NCBI RefSeq assembly: GCF_047663525.1
Contig: NC_092602.1
Span: 1,309,501 to 1,373,500, forward strand
DNA from: Anas platyrhynchos
Taxonomy: Eukaryota; Chordata; Aves; Anseriformes; Anatidae
DNA: 64,000 nucleotides
Direction of reading: 5' to 3'
How positions within the stretch are numbered: position 1 is the stretch's first letter; every line of letters starts with the position of its first letter. The translations under genes were made by a program, and so were the position numbers. Under the pieces are notes generated by a model. It was not told where the DNA came from, ran no database searches, and saw only the letters and a program-made list of their open reading frames with translations. Positions 51,301 to 59,550 of this stretch are shown here, piece by piece.

Positions 51301-52833
51301 TGCTCTGCATCAGCGCTGCCCTTGCTAAAGGGCTGCTGAAGAGGAATTAGCCTGTGTCAAACACTGATGTCATGAAACCACAGCACACGGGCCGCTGGCA
51401 TTTTATCCGGGCAGAAAGGCTTTTCCCATACCCTGCCTCACTCCTTCACCTTCACCTGCCTTCACCACCCCCCTGTATGGCACAGTTATTCCACAAAAAC
51501 ACAGCAGGCAGCCTCCCCACGTTATCAGAAGGGCACGCCACAACCCTCAGCTCCCCTCCTCCAGGCACAAGCTGCACTTTCTTCAAGCACACAGCCCTGC
51601 AGAAAGAGCAGAGAGGGAGAAGTCCAGGACCGACTGCTGGTGCAGAAGATGCTCGTGTAAATGACAGCCTGCAGAGGCCCTGTCCAGCAGCCAAGCCGTG
51701 TAACTGGCAGGCCGAGGGGCAATCCTCAGCGCCAACCCCGCAGCGGCAGCCGAAGCGCAGTCTGCTGGTTTGTCTCTCTCCGCTCAGGAGGAGCCGCAGA
51801 CGGACGACGGTAATGAGATGTCAGCGTTATCTACAACGCTAAATAAATGCCGTACCTCTCTCCTGGTTTAATAGCCGTTGCCAGGGCAACAGGTAGTATT
51901 CCTCGCCGCCACACCCGGCACAGGATTAGAGGTGTGGAAGTGGTCTGGATGGATGGATGGATGGCCAAACCGTGCCGTCAGCCTTCCCCAAACCTACCAG
52001 CCAGAGGTCTCATTCAGGGCTGCATTTCCAGCAGGGACATTCTGCTTTCTTGTGCCCCTAAGGCACGCATCGAGATGCTCATAAGACCAGAAACCAAACG
52101 CCACACATCACGCCCCCCAAAATCCCAGCTGGCCAACCTGTGGGGGCACAGCCCAGGCAGGAGATGCTCCCGGTGACCCGGGGCTGCAGCACGGGGCAGG
52201 GCGAGCCCGGGTCACCCCTCAGCGGGTACCACAAGGCTCAGATGCTCAGGGCAGCCCTGCAGGCCCCCCGGTACCCCCACAGCCACGCACTACGTGGCAG
52301 CACCGTGGGGCTCCGAGCTCCGTGCTGGGATGCGCTGCTGGCTCCCAGCCTTAACGCCAGACCCAGAACCACACCGAGCCCGGCACCGACAGCACCAGAG
52401 GCAGCTGGGCACAGCTCCCAGCACACCAGCAGCGGGTTCAGGATGCCTGGGAAGGGACCAGACCCACACCACCACCGCTCCACACCACACGAGCCCACAC
52501 GTGTGCACGGTCCCCATCCCCTCACCATCCCCACAGGGCCCTCAGCTCGCCCCAGCTCCACGGCAGGGCCCGTCCCAGCCCGGCCCCCGGGGGTCCCCTC
52601 CCCGCTGCGGGACTGTGCCCCCCCGGGGCTTTCTGCGCCCCGTCGGTCGTGCCCCCAGCACCCACCTCCTTCTTGACGGTGCGCAGCAGCCGCTGCCGGG
52701 TCTCGGCTTCTGTGGGGAGAAGGGGGAGAGCCCCGTTAATGCCTGAAGCCCCCTTAATGCCCGCGGCCCCGTTAGCACGACCCGCTGCCCCCCCGGCCCG
52801 CTGCCCGCCCCTACCCGCCGGGGCCGCCGCCAT
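20994..52833 (-). CDS. SGSM1: SGSM1, small G protein signaling modulator 1 (RUN-TBC RabGAP), complete
   Basis: Coding exons, 5' to 3' on the minus strand: 52815-52833, 52666-52709, 43529-43604, 37754-37916, 36815-36967, 36228-36295, 35599-35744, 34984-35115, 34702-34826, 32939-33006, 32370-32533, 32045-32174, 29734-29872, 29311-29375, 28769-28914, 28327-28455, 27703-27885, 25856-25927, 24499-25083, 24190-24314, 22882-22964, 22518-22627, 22152-22248, 21564-21731, 20994-21082. They total 3,279 nt: 1,092 codons plus stop, with every junction in phase and all introns GT-AG. The family has an N-terminal RUN domain, a Rap/Rab-binding PH-like region and a C-terminal TBC domain that stimulates GTP hydrolysis by Rab proteins; it acts on membranes and is mainly neuronal. 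The TBC catalytic residues are present: R567 in motif A, I883-D886-R889 (IxxDxxR) and Y921-V-Q923. SGSM1 is chosen over SGSM2 because the N-terminus ([14 protein letters not shown]) and the [18 protein letters not shown] segment follow SGSM1. No stop or frameshift was seen. Confidence 0.96.
22704..22721. repeat. (CA)n microsatellite in SGSM1 intron
   Basis: About eight uninterrupted CA dinucleotides lie in the intron between coding exons 21 and 22. It is short and has no evident function. Confidence 0.8.
24499..29872 (-). other. SGSM1: SGSM1 TBC entry and acidic linker exons (coding exons 13-19)
   Basis: Exons 29734-29872, 29311-29375, 28769-28914, 28327-28455, 27703-27885, 25856-25927 and 24499-25083 encode about residues 430-869. 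Exon 16 carries the first TBC motif ([21 protein letters not shown]567). The large exon 19 (585 nt) encodes an acidic, Ser-rich, probably disordered insertion within the TBC domain, which is typical of SGSM1/2. It includes the conserved [13 protein letters not shown] and [16 protein letters not shown]. This exon is the fastest-evolving part, diverging from human far more than its neighbours. Confidence 0.92.
32045..35115 (-). other. SGSM1: SGSM1 PH-like / Rab-binding exons (coding exons 8-12)
   Basis: Exons 34984-35115, 34702-34826, 32939-33006, 32370-32533 and 32045-32174 encode about residues 224-430. Landmarks are [96 protein letters not shown] and [17 protein letters not shown]. This module binds Rab/Rap proteins in the SGSM family. 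Exon 12 joins directly to exon 13 ([10 protein letters not shown]), matching the shorter mammalian splice form. I did not find the extra exon of the longest human isoform in intron 29873-32044. Confidence 0.92.
35599..43604 (-). other. SGSM1: SGSM1 RUN-domain exons (coding exons 3-7)
   Basis: Exons 43529-43604, 37754-37916, 36815-36967, 36228-36295 and 35599-35744 encode about residues 22-223. They include [20 protein letters not shown], the [20 protein letters not shown] helix, [20 protein letters not shown] and [20 protein letters not shown]. This is the RUN fold, used in this family for Rap/Rab small-GTPase contacts. The 5.6 kb intron 37917-43528 separates exons 3 and 4. Exon 7 ends with [10 protein letters not shown], virtually identical to mammalian SGSM1. 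Confidence 0.92.
37917..43528 (-). other. SGSM1: SGSM1 intron 3, nothing else recognised
   Basis: A 5.6 kb intron between coding exons 3 and 4. It is moderately GC-rich with scattered open frames on both strands (for example 41209-41967 minus and 41378-42046 plus, mutually antisense). None shows a protein family, a supported start or splice context. No transposon family was recognised. Confidence 0.6.
43605..52665 (-). other. SGSM1: SGSM1 intron 2, the largest intron
   Basis: A 9.1 kb intron between the promoter-proximal exons and the RUN exons. It carries A tracts near 45001-45027, 50298-50326 (followed by GA repeats to about 50350) and 50495-50512, plus a short GGAT run near 51952. I recognised no nested gene on either strand. 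Large first introns often hold enhancers or alternative promoters, but nothing specific could be supported. Confidence 0.6.
50298..50350 (+). repeat. A-rich tract followed by (GA)n
   Basis: About 18 A, then CAAAAAAAAACAA, then alternating GA to about 50350. It is a simple-sequence block in SGSM1 intron 2. No AATAAA precedes it at the right distance, so a retrocopy end is not supported. Confidence 0.8.
52666..52833 (-). other. SGSM1: SGSM1 coding exons 1-2 and translation start
   Basis: Exon 1 contributes only 19 coding bases (52833-52815): MAAAPA plus the first base of a Glu codon. Exon 2 (52709-52666) completes that Glu and encodes [14 protein letters not shown]. The ATG sits in a purine-at-minus-3, G-at-plus-4 Kozak context and matches the known mammalian start (MASAPAEAETRQ in human). 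The donors are GCGG|GTAGGG and GGAG|GTGGGT. Intron 1 is only 105 bp. Confidence 0.93.
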
Positions 52834-52973
52834 GGCCGCGCTCCTCCGCCCCGCTCCGCCCGGCCCCGCAGCGCCCGCAGCCTGGCGGCGGGGCCGGCCC
52901 GGGCCGCACCGCACCGCCCAGCCGCGCCCGCCGGGGTGGGGCCGCCGCCACCGCCGCCAATCCGTGAACGGAG

Positions 52974-53015
52974 CCGGGCACCGGGCACCGAGCACCGGGC
53001 ACCGGGCACCGGGCG
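52974..53015 (+). repeat. Heptamer tandem repeat (CCGGGCA), about six copies
   Basis: Units of CCGGGCA run in tandem, with one variant CCGAGCA and a last unit CCGGGCG. It lies at the upstream edge of the SGSM1 CpG island. It is short enough to be ordinary slippage. Confidence 0.85.
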
Positions 53016-53040
53016 CTCGGTGGGGCCGCGGGCGGGCCCG

Positions 53041-53620
53041 GCTCCTCAGTGGGGCGGCCCCCGGCCCCTCAGGCGCGGCGCCATCGGGCTCTGTCCCCTC
53101 AGCGGGGGCATAACCGGGCTCAAATCCGCTGTGGGGCGACCCCAAACTGTCCCCAGCCCTTCAGTGGGGCCACAACCGGGCTCAAACCCTCACATGGGGC
53201 CATAACTGGGTTCATCCCATCAGTGGGGTGACCCCAAACCGTCCCCAGCCCCTCAGTGGGGACACAACCGGGCTCATCCCCTCAGTGAGGTCACCCCAAA
53301 GCATCTCCAGACCCTCAGCAGGAACCACAACCGGGACCATTCCCTCACGTGGGGGCACAACTGGGCTCATCCCCTCAGTGGGGTGACCCCAAACCATCCC
53401 CAGACCCTCAGCAGGAACCACAACAGGGACCATTCCCTCACAGAGGGGTGACCCCAAACTATCCCCTCTCAGATGGGGCCACAACCAGGCTCATCCCGTC
53501 CATGGGATGACCCCAAACCATCCCCAGCCCCTCAGTGGGAACCACAACTGGGACCATCCCCTCACATGGGGCCACAACCAGGCACATCCCCTCAGGGTGC
53601 TGACCCCAGCCAGGCCCTGT
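53041..53620 (+). repeat. Minisatellite of about 31 bp units upstream of SGSM1
   Basis: About 18 diverged units of roughly 30-31 bp, built on CCTCAGTGGGG. Two unit types recur: one continues TGACCCCAAACCATCCCCAG, the other continues with CACAACYGGGCTCATCCC or a variant. Copies of GGGGTGACCCCAAA-like sequence lie near 53131, 53223, 53283, 53375, 53443, 53501 and 53597, spaced 60 or 92-95 bp, that is two or three units. The array starts right at the edge of the SGSM1 CpG island. Both strands stay open over much of it because the period gives repeat-encoded reading frames; I do not call these genes. Confidence 0.88.
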
Positions 53621-55254
53621 TCCTGCAGCTACCAGGGTTTCACCATCACCGGGCACCCCCCGGCAGGGAACCCCCCAAGCCAGGCACCGGCAGCACCCCC
53701 AGGCCCCAAGGCTGATGTGCCCCGAGCACCCCGGGCTGGCAGCCCACAGGGCTGGGTGACACGGGGACAGGCAGCCCCCCGGGTCGTGTCCCGTGCTTCC
53801 CAGCCATGCGGGTCCGCTGGAAGGTGCCCACGGTACCAAGTGACAAAGTCTTCTCCCGGTGCATCCCTGCAGAGCTGTGCCAACCCCTCACGCTCCTCCT
53901 GGCTTTTCTGCACCAGGAAGGTGATAATGAGCCGAAAAGCCCTAGTCACAGGAGACCCGGAGATGCCTGGTATCAAAATCACAAACACTTCAGAGCAAGC
54001 CCTGCCTCGCAGCTCTCATTAACATATTTTTCTGTTTTTCTGTTCCCTCATTTGATGTTCCAGGACATTTCCATAGAAACGGGCTCCTGGTTCCTTAGCA
54101 GTCCAGTTTCCAATAACTACAAACCACATTAGCGCCGGGGCAGCTGCGCCCGGCCCCGCTGCACGCAGGCACGCGGCCACCGCCAGCGACACGGCCCCAG
54201 CCGGCAAGGGGCTGAATTTGGGTGCTGTACCCCCAGATGCCCGCTGGCCCCGCAGGACACCCCCATCCCAGGGGCTCCAGCCCCTTTTGCATCAGGGCAC
54301 GGTCCTGCGGGGACAACAAGGCAGCTCTGGGTGCGGGGTAACTCCGAATTCATCCCCTCCTGCAGTTTGTGCAGGCACCGGGAGGATGCCTGTGTGATGC
54401 TGACTGCGGAGGAAACCCATTTCCTTGTCTGTTGTTTGCTTCCACTGTTTGTTTGCTTGCCGAATGTCCTGTTAATAAAGGTGGTGACGGTGCAGATGTG
54501 AGCGAGCTGCAGCAGCAGGGCTGCCTGCTGAGGGCTGCCTGCGGATCCAGGGGGATCCCAGGAAGAAGGGGCTGGGCTGGGGACTCCCATTAGTGACCCC
54601 TGGTTTTTACCAGCACCTCGGGGTGCTGTTCTTGACCTGGGAGCTCCTGCATGTGGTGCAGCACCCAGCCCTCCACACCAGGGCTGTCAGGCCTGCTTTG
54701 CCCGTCCAGCCCCAGCTCTGCTCCCCACCACCGCTCGCTGCAGACCCCCAGGGCCCCCCAGCCCTGGATGCTCGGTGTCACCAGATGGCACCATTGCATC
54801 TGCTTTACCTCCAGCACTGGGGCTGTGAGAGCGGGGTGGGAGCAGGTGGGCTCCTCTTCTGGAAAGGCTGCACCATGAGGGCTTGGGGTTAGAGGAGGCA
54901 GCAGCCCGGGGCTTTTTGGGTCTCAGCTGAGACCAGGTGAGTGCTGCACGGGGACAGAAGGGGGTGTCCAAGCACTGACTTTGTGCTGATTGTGCCAAGC
55001 GTGCACAGTGAAATAAATGTTCTCTGCATTAAGGTGGCTTCTGCTGTTCATGCTGCACCTTCTCCATCCGGCCGGGACGGAGCAGGCTCTCTGCAGCACA
55101 GCACAGCCGCAGGAGCTGCGATGGTTTGGCCCCAGGCTGGTTTTGGGCTCCTGTAACTGGCCCCATGTGGCTCCGTGATGTCCAGGAAGGAGCACGGGTC
55201 ATGTTCAGCATAAGCCCGCGCAGCTCGTGCCTCTCTTTGCTGCTCTGCCACCCT

Positions 55255-55400
55255 GCCTGTCATTTATTTATGACCACAGGTCCTACAGTGCTGAACAGGC
55301 AATTAAGGCAGGCTAATAAACAATCATTATGAAGGCATTACAGCCTCATAAAACACTAGGTGGGAGTGCCATCAGATATCAACAGTGAATGAAATCATCA
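55255..55400. promoter_or_regulatory. AT-rich block, candidate conserved enhancer
   Basis: A 145 bp AT-rich block within GC-rich spacer. It contains CATTTATTTATGACCAC, CAATTAAGG, AATAAACAATCATTATG and ATCAGATATC, resembling homeodomain, forkhead and GATA-type cores. It is complex sequence rather than simple repeat, and is not coding. The enhancer role is inferred from composition and position between two divergent genes. Confidence 0.25.
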
Positions 55401-56299
55401 GGGCAGAGACAGCCTAACTGCGCCTGTGGCCCTGAGCTGGAGCCGGGGCAGAGCAGAGCCACGGCTCTGCACAAACACCCAGTGCCCAAATGGAAAATGT
55501 GCCAGGTCCCGAGGAGCCAGGGCACAGCACGGCCGTGTCACACTGAGTGCTGATTCCTGCAGAGCTTCCCAAGCCCATGAGCTTGATTTGACTATTGCAG
55601 CCTGTGCAGTGTGAGAGCGCGCTGGCAGGGAGAAGCCCAGAGGAGCAAGAAGATCATCTCGGCTCCTGCTAATGAACCGTGCTGGTTCCTGCAATCTTCA
55701 GTCCTGTCAATCTCCCTGCAGCGCTCCAGGAGAACTACCCCTGGGTGTGCTGCGTCCCTCACACACAGAAGCAGCCCAGGAAGGACCCATCTCCTCCCTC
55801 TGTGCGCTCTGGACAAATTTGTGCCACCGGAGAAATGCCGTCTTTGGGGGAAGGCGCAGAGCAGCTCACAGGGATGGATGCTGGCACGTCTGGTGGCACT
55901 GCCATGGGATGTCCTGCTCCCAGAAAGTTCTTATCCCATGATAAAGAGGGGAATAACTTACCTTACTTTGGGTCCTGGAGGAGGTGAAAGACAAAAGTCA
56001 CATCTGCACACACCGTGCACAGCCACACACGTTATACAAGTGGCTGCTCCCCTCTGCACCTCAGCTCAACACAAACTCTGTTTTTTGCCTGGCTCCTTCC
56101 TTCCCCAGAACAACGGTGCCATGCAGTGGGGTGGCAGCTATTATTGTTTTATTAGCTCCTTTGGGGAGAAATCCACCGAAACAAGCACACAGACCAGATC
56201 TCTGTACTTCTCGCTGGTTTCTTTTCCCTGGAAAATGCTGCTCTCACTGGATTAAAGAGGGGTGGGATGCAAGTGGCCCCTGTTTTCTGAAGTCTGGAG

Positions 56300-56600
56300 A
56301 GCTTAACTGAGAGCACATTGATGTATACTTAATGTGATTAAGTTACATCTCTGAGTATCATGCTAATTAAATTAAACTTCCCACTGCTGCCTCTGCGGCT
56401 CAAACAGGAGAGCTGTTTTAAGACCACAGTTCACATCTCTGCATTTCATTGCACGGATGAGCAGGTAGGATAAAAGCAACCTGCTAATCAGATAATCACA
56501 CTGTTTAGAAACATCATCTGACTCGATGGAAATTCAAAGTTAAAGCTGATTTGAACTAAATTTAAACTGAACATTTGAAATCCATAGCGATTGGTGCTTT
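56300..56600. promoter_or_regulatory. AT-rich block, candidate conserved enhancer
   Basis: Three hundred bases of low-GC, non-repetitive sequence. Core-like motifs include CTAATTAAATTAAAC (56361-56376), AATGTGATTAAG (56330-56341), ATCAGATAATCAC (56488-56500) and GATTTGAACTAAATTTAAAC (56549-56568). Neither strand has an exon signature. It lies 2.8-3.0 kb upstream of the SERT-like ATG. Its function is inferred only. Confidence 0.25.
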
Positions 56601-59354
56601 GTGTAAAGAAAACAACGGAAAATGTGGCAGTAAGGGCGCTGGGGAGTGCGCAGGGTGCGTCTGAGCGTGATGCTGCAGAGTTCAGGCACCGTGAGGCTGG
56701 CCCAGGAGACATGAGCAGCATAAAGCAAATTTTGGGGTTCCCCCAGCTGCCCCCTGCTCTCCATGGACCAAAGTTTGGCTCCAGCAGCGCAGGAAAGGAG
56801 CCAGCTGTGCGTTGTTCCAGCCGCCACGTGCTCTCCGTAGCCTCCTCCGTTGAAATGCCTCTAATTCTGTGTCAGACGATGGCCAGAGATGTTTGGCTAC
56901 GATGGGCAAAGTGACAGCACTTTAGGCAGAAGCCCCCATCTGGTGTGGGACACCAGGGACCAGAAAATTGTGACCAGAGTAAAGAAAACTCTGCAGAGAG
57001 CCCTTCTGCGCAGCGGCACCGCGGGTCACACAGCGGGGACACCCGGCGGTGCCTGGGCCATGGACGCCCCACCAAAAAAAAAAATACACCTCTCCCTCTG
57101 CCCTGCTCCTGTCTCCAGCCGTGGATTTTCCATCTTGGGGCTTCTGAAGGCAATCGAGCCCTCAAAGCTCGCTCCTCATTGACTTGACAGCAGCAGCCCA
57201 GCCCCAACGCCGGAGGGGAGGCAGCCGCATTGGTGGATTGTGGTTGCACGGGTGGGCGATGGGGTGTCCCCGGGGGCAGGTGGGGACCAGGGGAGCAGGG
57301 AAGGGGGTGCTGGGCGCAGTCATGGCTCGTTGGGCCGGGAGCAGGGGGGATCTGGCAGGGATGGGGGCATCAGCATCGCACCGATGGCACAGACGTGTTG
57401 GGAAACCGAAGCCGATTTGTGCTGCAGTGAGCTGGAGCCTTGTGTTGAAAGTTCCTGGAGAAAAGAAGGGTCAGCTGCAGGAAAAAATACCTTTTTTTTT
57501 TTTTTTGAATTATTAATTTTTTAATTATTCAGTTGCTATGGCAGCAGCTGTCTCTCTGCTGTCACTTATGCCCCGAAGGTTGTCCTCAACCCAGTGGGAT
57601 TAAACCGTGCTTCCCCAGCCCCCTGCTCCGACAGCAAAGGGGATTTCTCACCTTCATCCCCAGGGAAGGCACAAAAGCTGCTCTGCCAGCCACCTGCAGT
57701 ACCCTGCCAGTAATGCACAGTCCCGGCTTTAATTTCTGATGGATTTAATTTCCACACCCGCATTATAAGGACTGCTGTTAAAATTCGCAGCTTTGCCAAA
57801 GCCGAGGAGTGACACAAATCCTGGATAAACCCCCAGGGGATTAACTGACCCTCACCTGAGTGCTGAGCCTCAGACGCAGGAGCCTCCAGAAGGGCTTTGC
57901 AGCACCACGTGCTCGTGGGCTCCTGGAGGGGAGGCTCAGCACCCCAAAACCTCCCCGAAACCTCCGCTCCATCCCACCAATGTGGGGGACCAGCCTGCCA
58001 CCTCCAGCCAAACCCGTGGCAGCAGCAGCAGATCAATAACCCACTACGGGGGGCATCACGGCTCAGCTGTCCTCTGGGGGGCAATGGGGTGGCTGTCTAG
58101 GAGAGAAAACCTCCCCTTCCCAGGGCTCTCATGCTCAGGGGAGCTGGAGGGCGATGTCCCCTGGCAGAGCTGTGCCACCGCAGCCTGGACATCGAATGTG
58201 CCAAGGCACAGCACTGGGAGCACTGGGATGAGCATTGGCACCCCAAGCTGCTCTGGTCTGACAGCCAGAGCCAGCCTTAAAACAAAAGAAAACAGAAAGA
58301 AAAAAGTTTTTTTACACTGGACATTTCTTGCAGGTCCCCGTGCACGCAGCACTGACAGCGTCCAGAGGTGTCCTGCGGCGGGCGGCTGGCATCACGTCGT
58401 CACAGCAACTGCTACGTGCCCCTAGGAGCCACGTGTCCCGTTTTCATCTCGTTTGTAGTTTCCTTTAATTACAGATGAGGGGCACCTGGAAAAGCCGGTG
58501 CCAGAGCCCCAGGTTAGGGCTCCCTGTGCACCGGCCCCGTGCTGCAGCCAGGGCAGGGTGCCGGGCTGTAGATGCACAGGGACCAGCTCCATTTACGATG
58601 AAATTTGCTGTTAAGCTGCAAACCAGAAGAGAGCGACAGCTTTTGGTACCTCGCCATCCCCTCCCTGACAGTATCTGAGCTGCAGAAGTTATTTCACTTT
58701 CAGGTGCTTCGATTGCAGCCGCTTGCACCCCGGTGCCACACGCAGACACGGCACGTCCCCAAAGTGATGGGGGCGGCTGGAAGTGGCAGCTCCGAGCACC
58801 CTGCACTGACCCTAGCAGCAAACAGAGACACCCCTGGCCCACGGGAGCTCGTGCCCTGCACCTGCCCCTGTGAGCACAAACTGCATCCCTGCATGGGCTG
58901 GTGTCACTGTTCGCAGAGCTGCAATAATCACAGAACACACCAAGGACAAAAAATCACCAGTCGTTGGGAGGAAAGGGCGCAGAACCAGGCCACCACGCCT
59001 GGCTTAAGGCCACATCTGTGCGCAAAACCCTCACCGTGTCACCAAACCTGCCACATGGCCAAGTGTGCTCCCCAGGGTGCAGAATGGGAGCAAAGGGGAT
59101 GGGGACGGGGACGGTGGGCTCGGTCCCCAAGCTGCAGCCCCCCGGGGGGACGCGCTCCCTCCACTCCTCCTGCCTCTGATCAAAGCACAGGTTTCTCTCC
59201 CGGCGCTCTCGGTGCTGTGGGTTTCCAGCTGGAGGTGGGGACGCGCAGGCAGCCTGACCCTCCCCTCCTCGGATCTGTCATCAGCCACGGAAAAAATCCT
59301 TCCCTTCCCCAAGTTGCTCAGCCCGAGTCCTGCAGGGCTCACCGGGGCGGCAGC

Positions 59355-59550
59355 ATGGGGGAGCAGCCCTGCCCGGCACCTGCCAGCCCCCCCGGGCAGG
59401 ACGGGGGTCCTGGGGCCAGCCCTGTGCCCCCGGTGCACCCCCGGGACAAGTGGAGCAAAAAAATGGATTTTCTCCTCTCGGTCGTTGGATTTGCCGTCGA
59501 TCTGGGCAACGTGTGGCGGTTCCCTTACATCTGCTACCAGAACGGAGGGG
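59355..59550 (+). other. SERT-like exon 1: short N-terminus and TM1
   Basis: The ATG at 59355 has A at minus 3 and G at plus 4. The exon encodes about 30 Pro/Gly/Ala-rich residues, then RDKW (the cytoplasmic gate Arg/Trp), then all of TM1 to YQNGG. It ends GGGG|GTAAGG, phase 1. The upstream frame stays open without another good Met near the family's usual start. The N-terminus could instead be longer through an upstream coding exon spliced at about 59334. Confidence 0.85.

Larger units (their letters stand above)
52540..53100 (-). promoter_or_regulatory. SGSM1: CpG island promoter of SGSM1
   Basis: Dense CpG and GC boxes surround the SGSM1 start codon, including CCCGCCCC and GGGGCGGGG-type Sp1 motifs near 52800-52930. 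There is no TATA box at a plausible distance, so dispersed initiation typical of CpG-island promoters is expected. The transcription start should lie in about 52850-52980, to the right of the ATG at 52833. A short heptamer repeat (52974-53015) lies at the outer edge. Confidence 0.75.
53621..59354. other. Spacer between divergent SGSM1 and SERT-like genes
   Basis: No coding exon was recognised in 5.7 kb. Composition alternates between GC-rich and AT-rich islands, the latter at about 55.26-55.40, 56.30-56.60 and 57.49-57.55 kb. The promoter and any noncoding 5' exon of the transporter gene must lie here or in the immediate upstream sequence. A candidate acceptor (CCTGCAG before 59335) sits shortly before the transporter ATG. 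A T tract lies at 57491-57505. Confidence 0.55.

Noticed and set aside
20994..52833. SGSM2 instead of SGSM1
   Set aside because: N-terminus, RUN helices and the linker to the Rab-binding region match SGSM1 wording (for example [20 protein letters not shown] and [17 protein letters not shown]). SGSM2 differs at many of these positions.
53212..53839. Minus-strand frames with repeating Pro/Val/Glu/Gly motifs
   Set aside because: The apparent repeat protein is the translation of the 31 bp minisatellite. It has no supported start, splicing or family.
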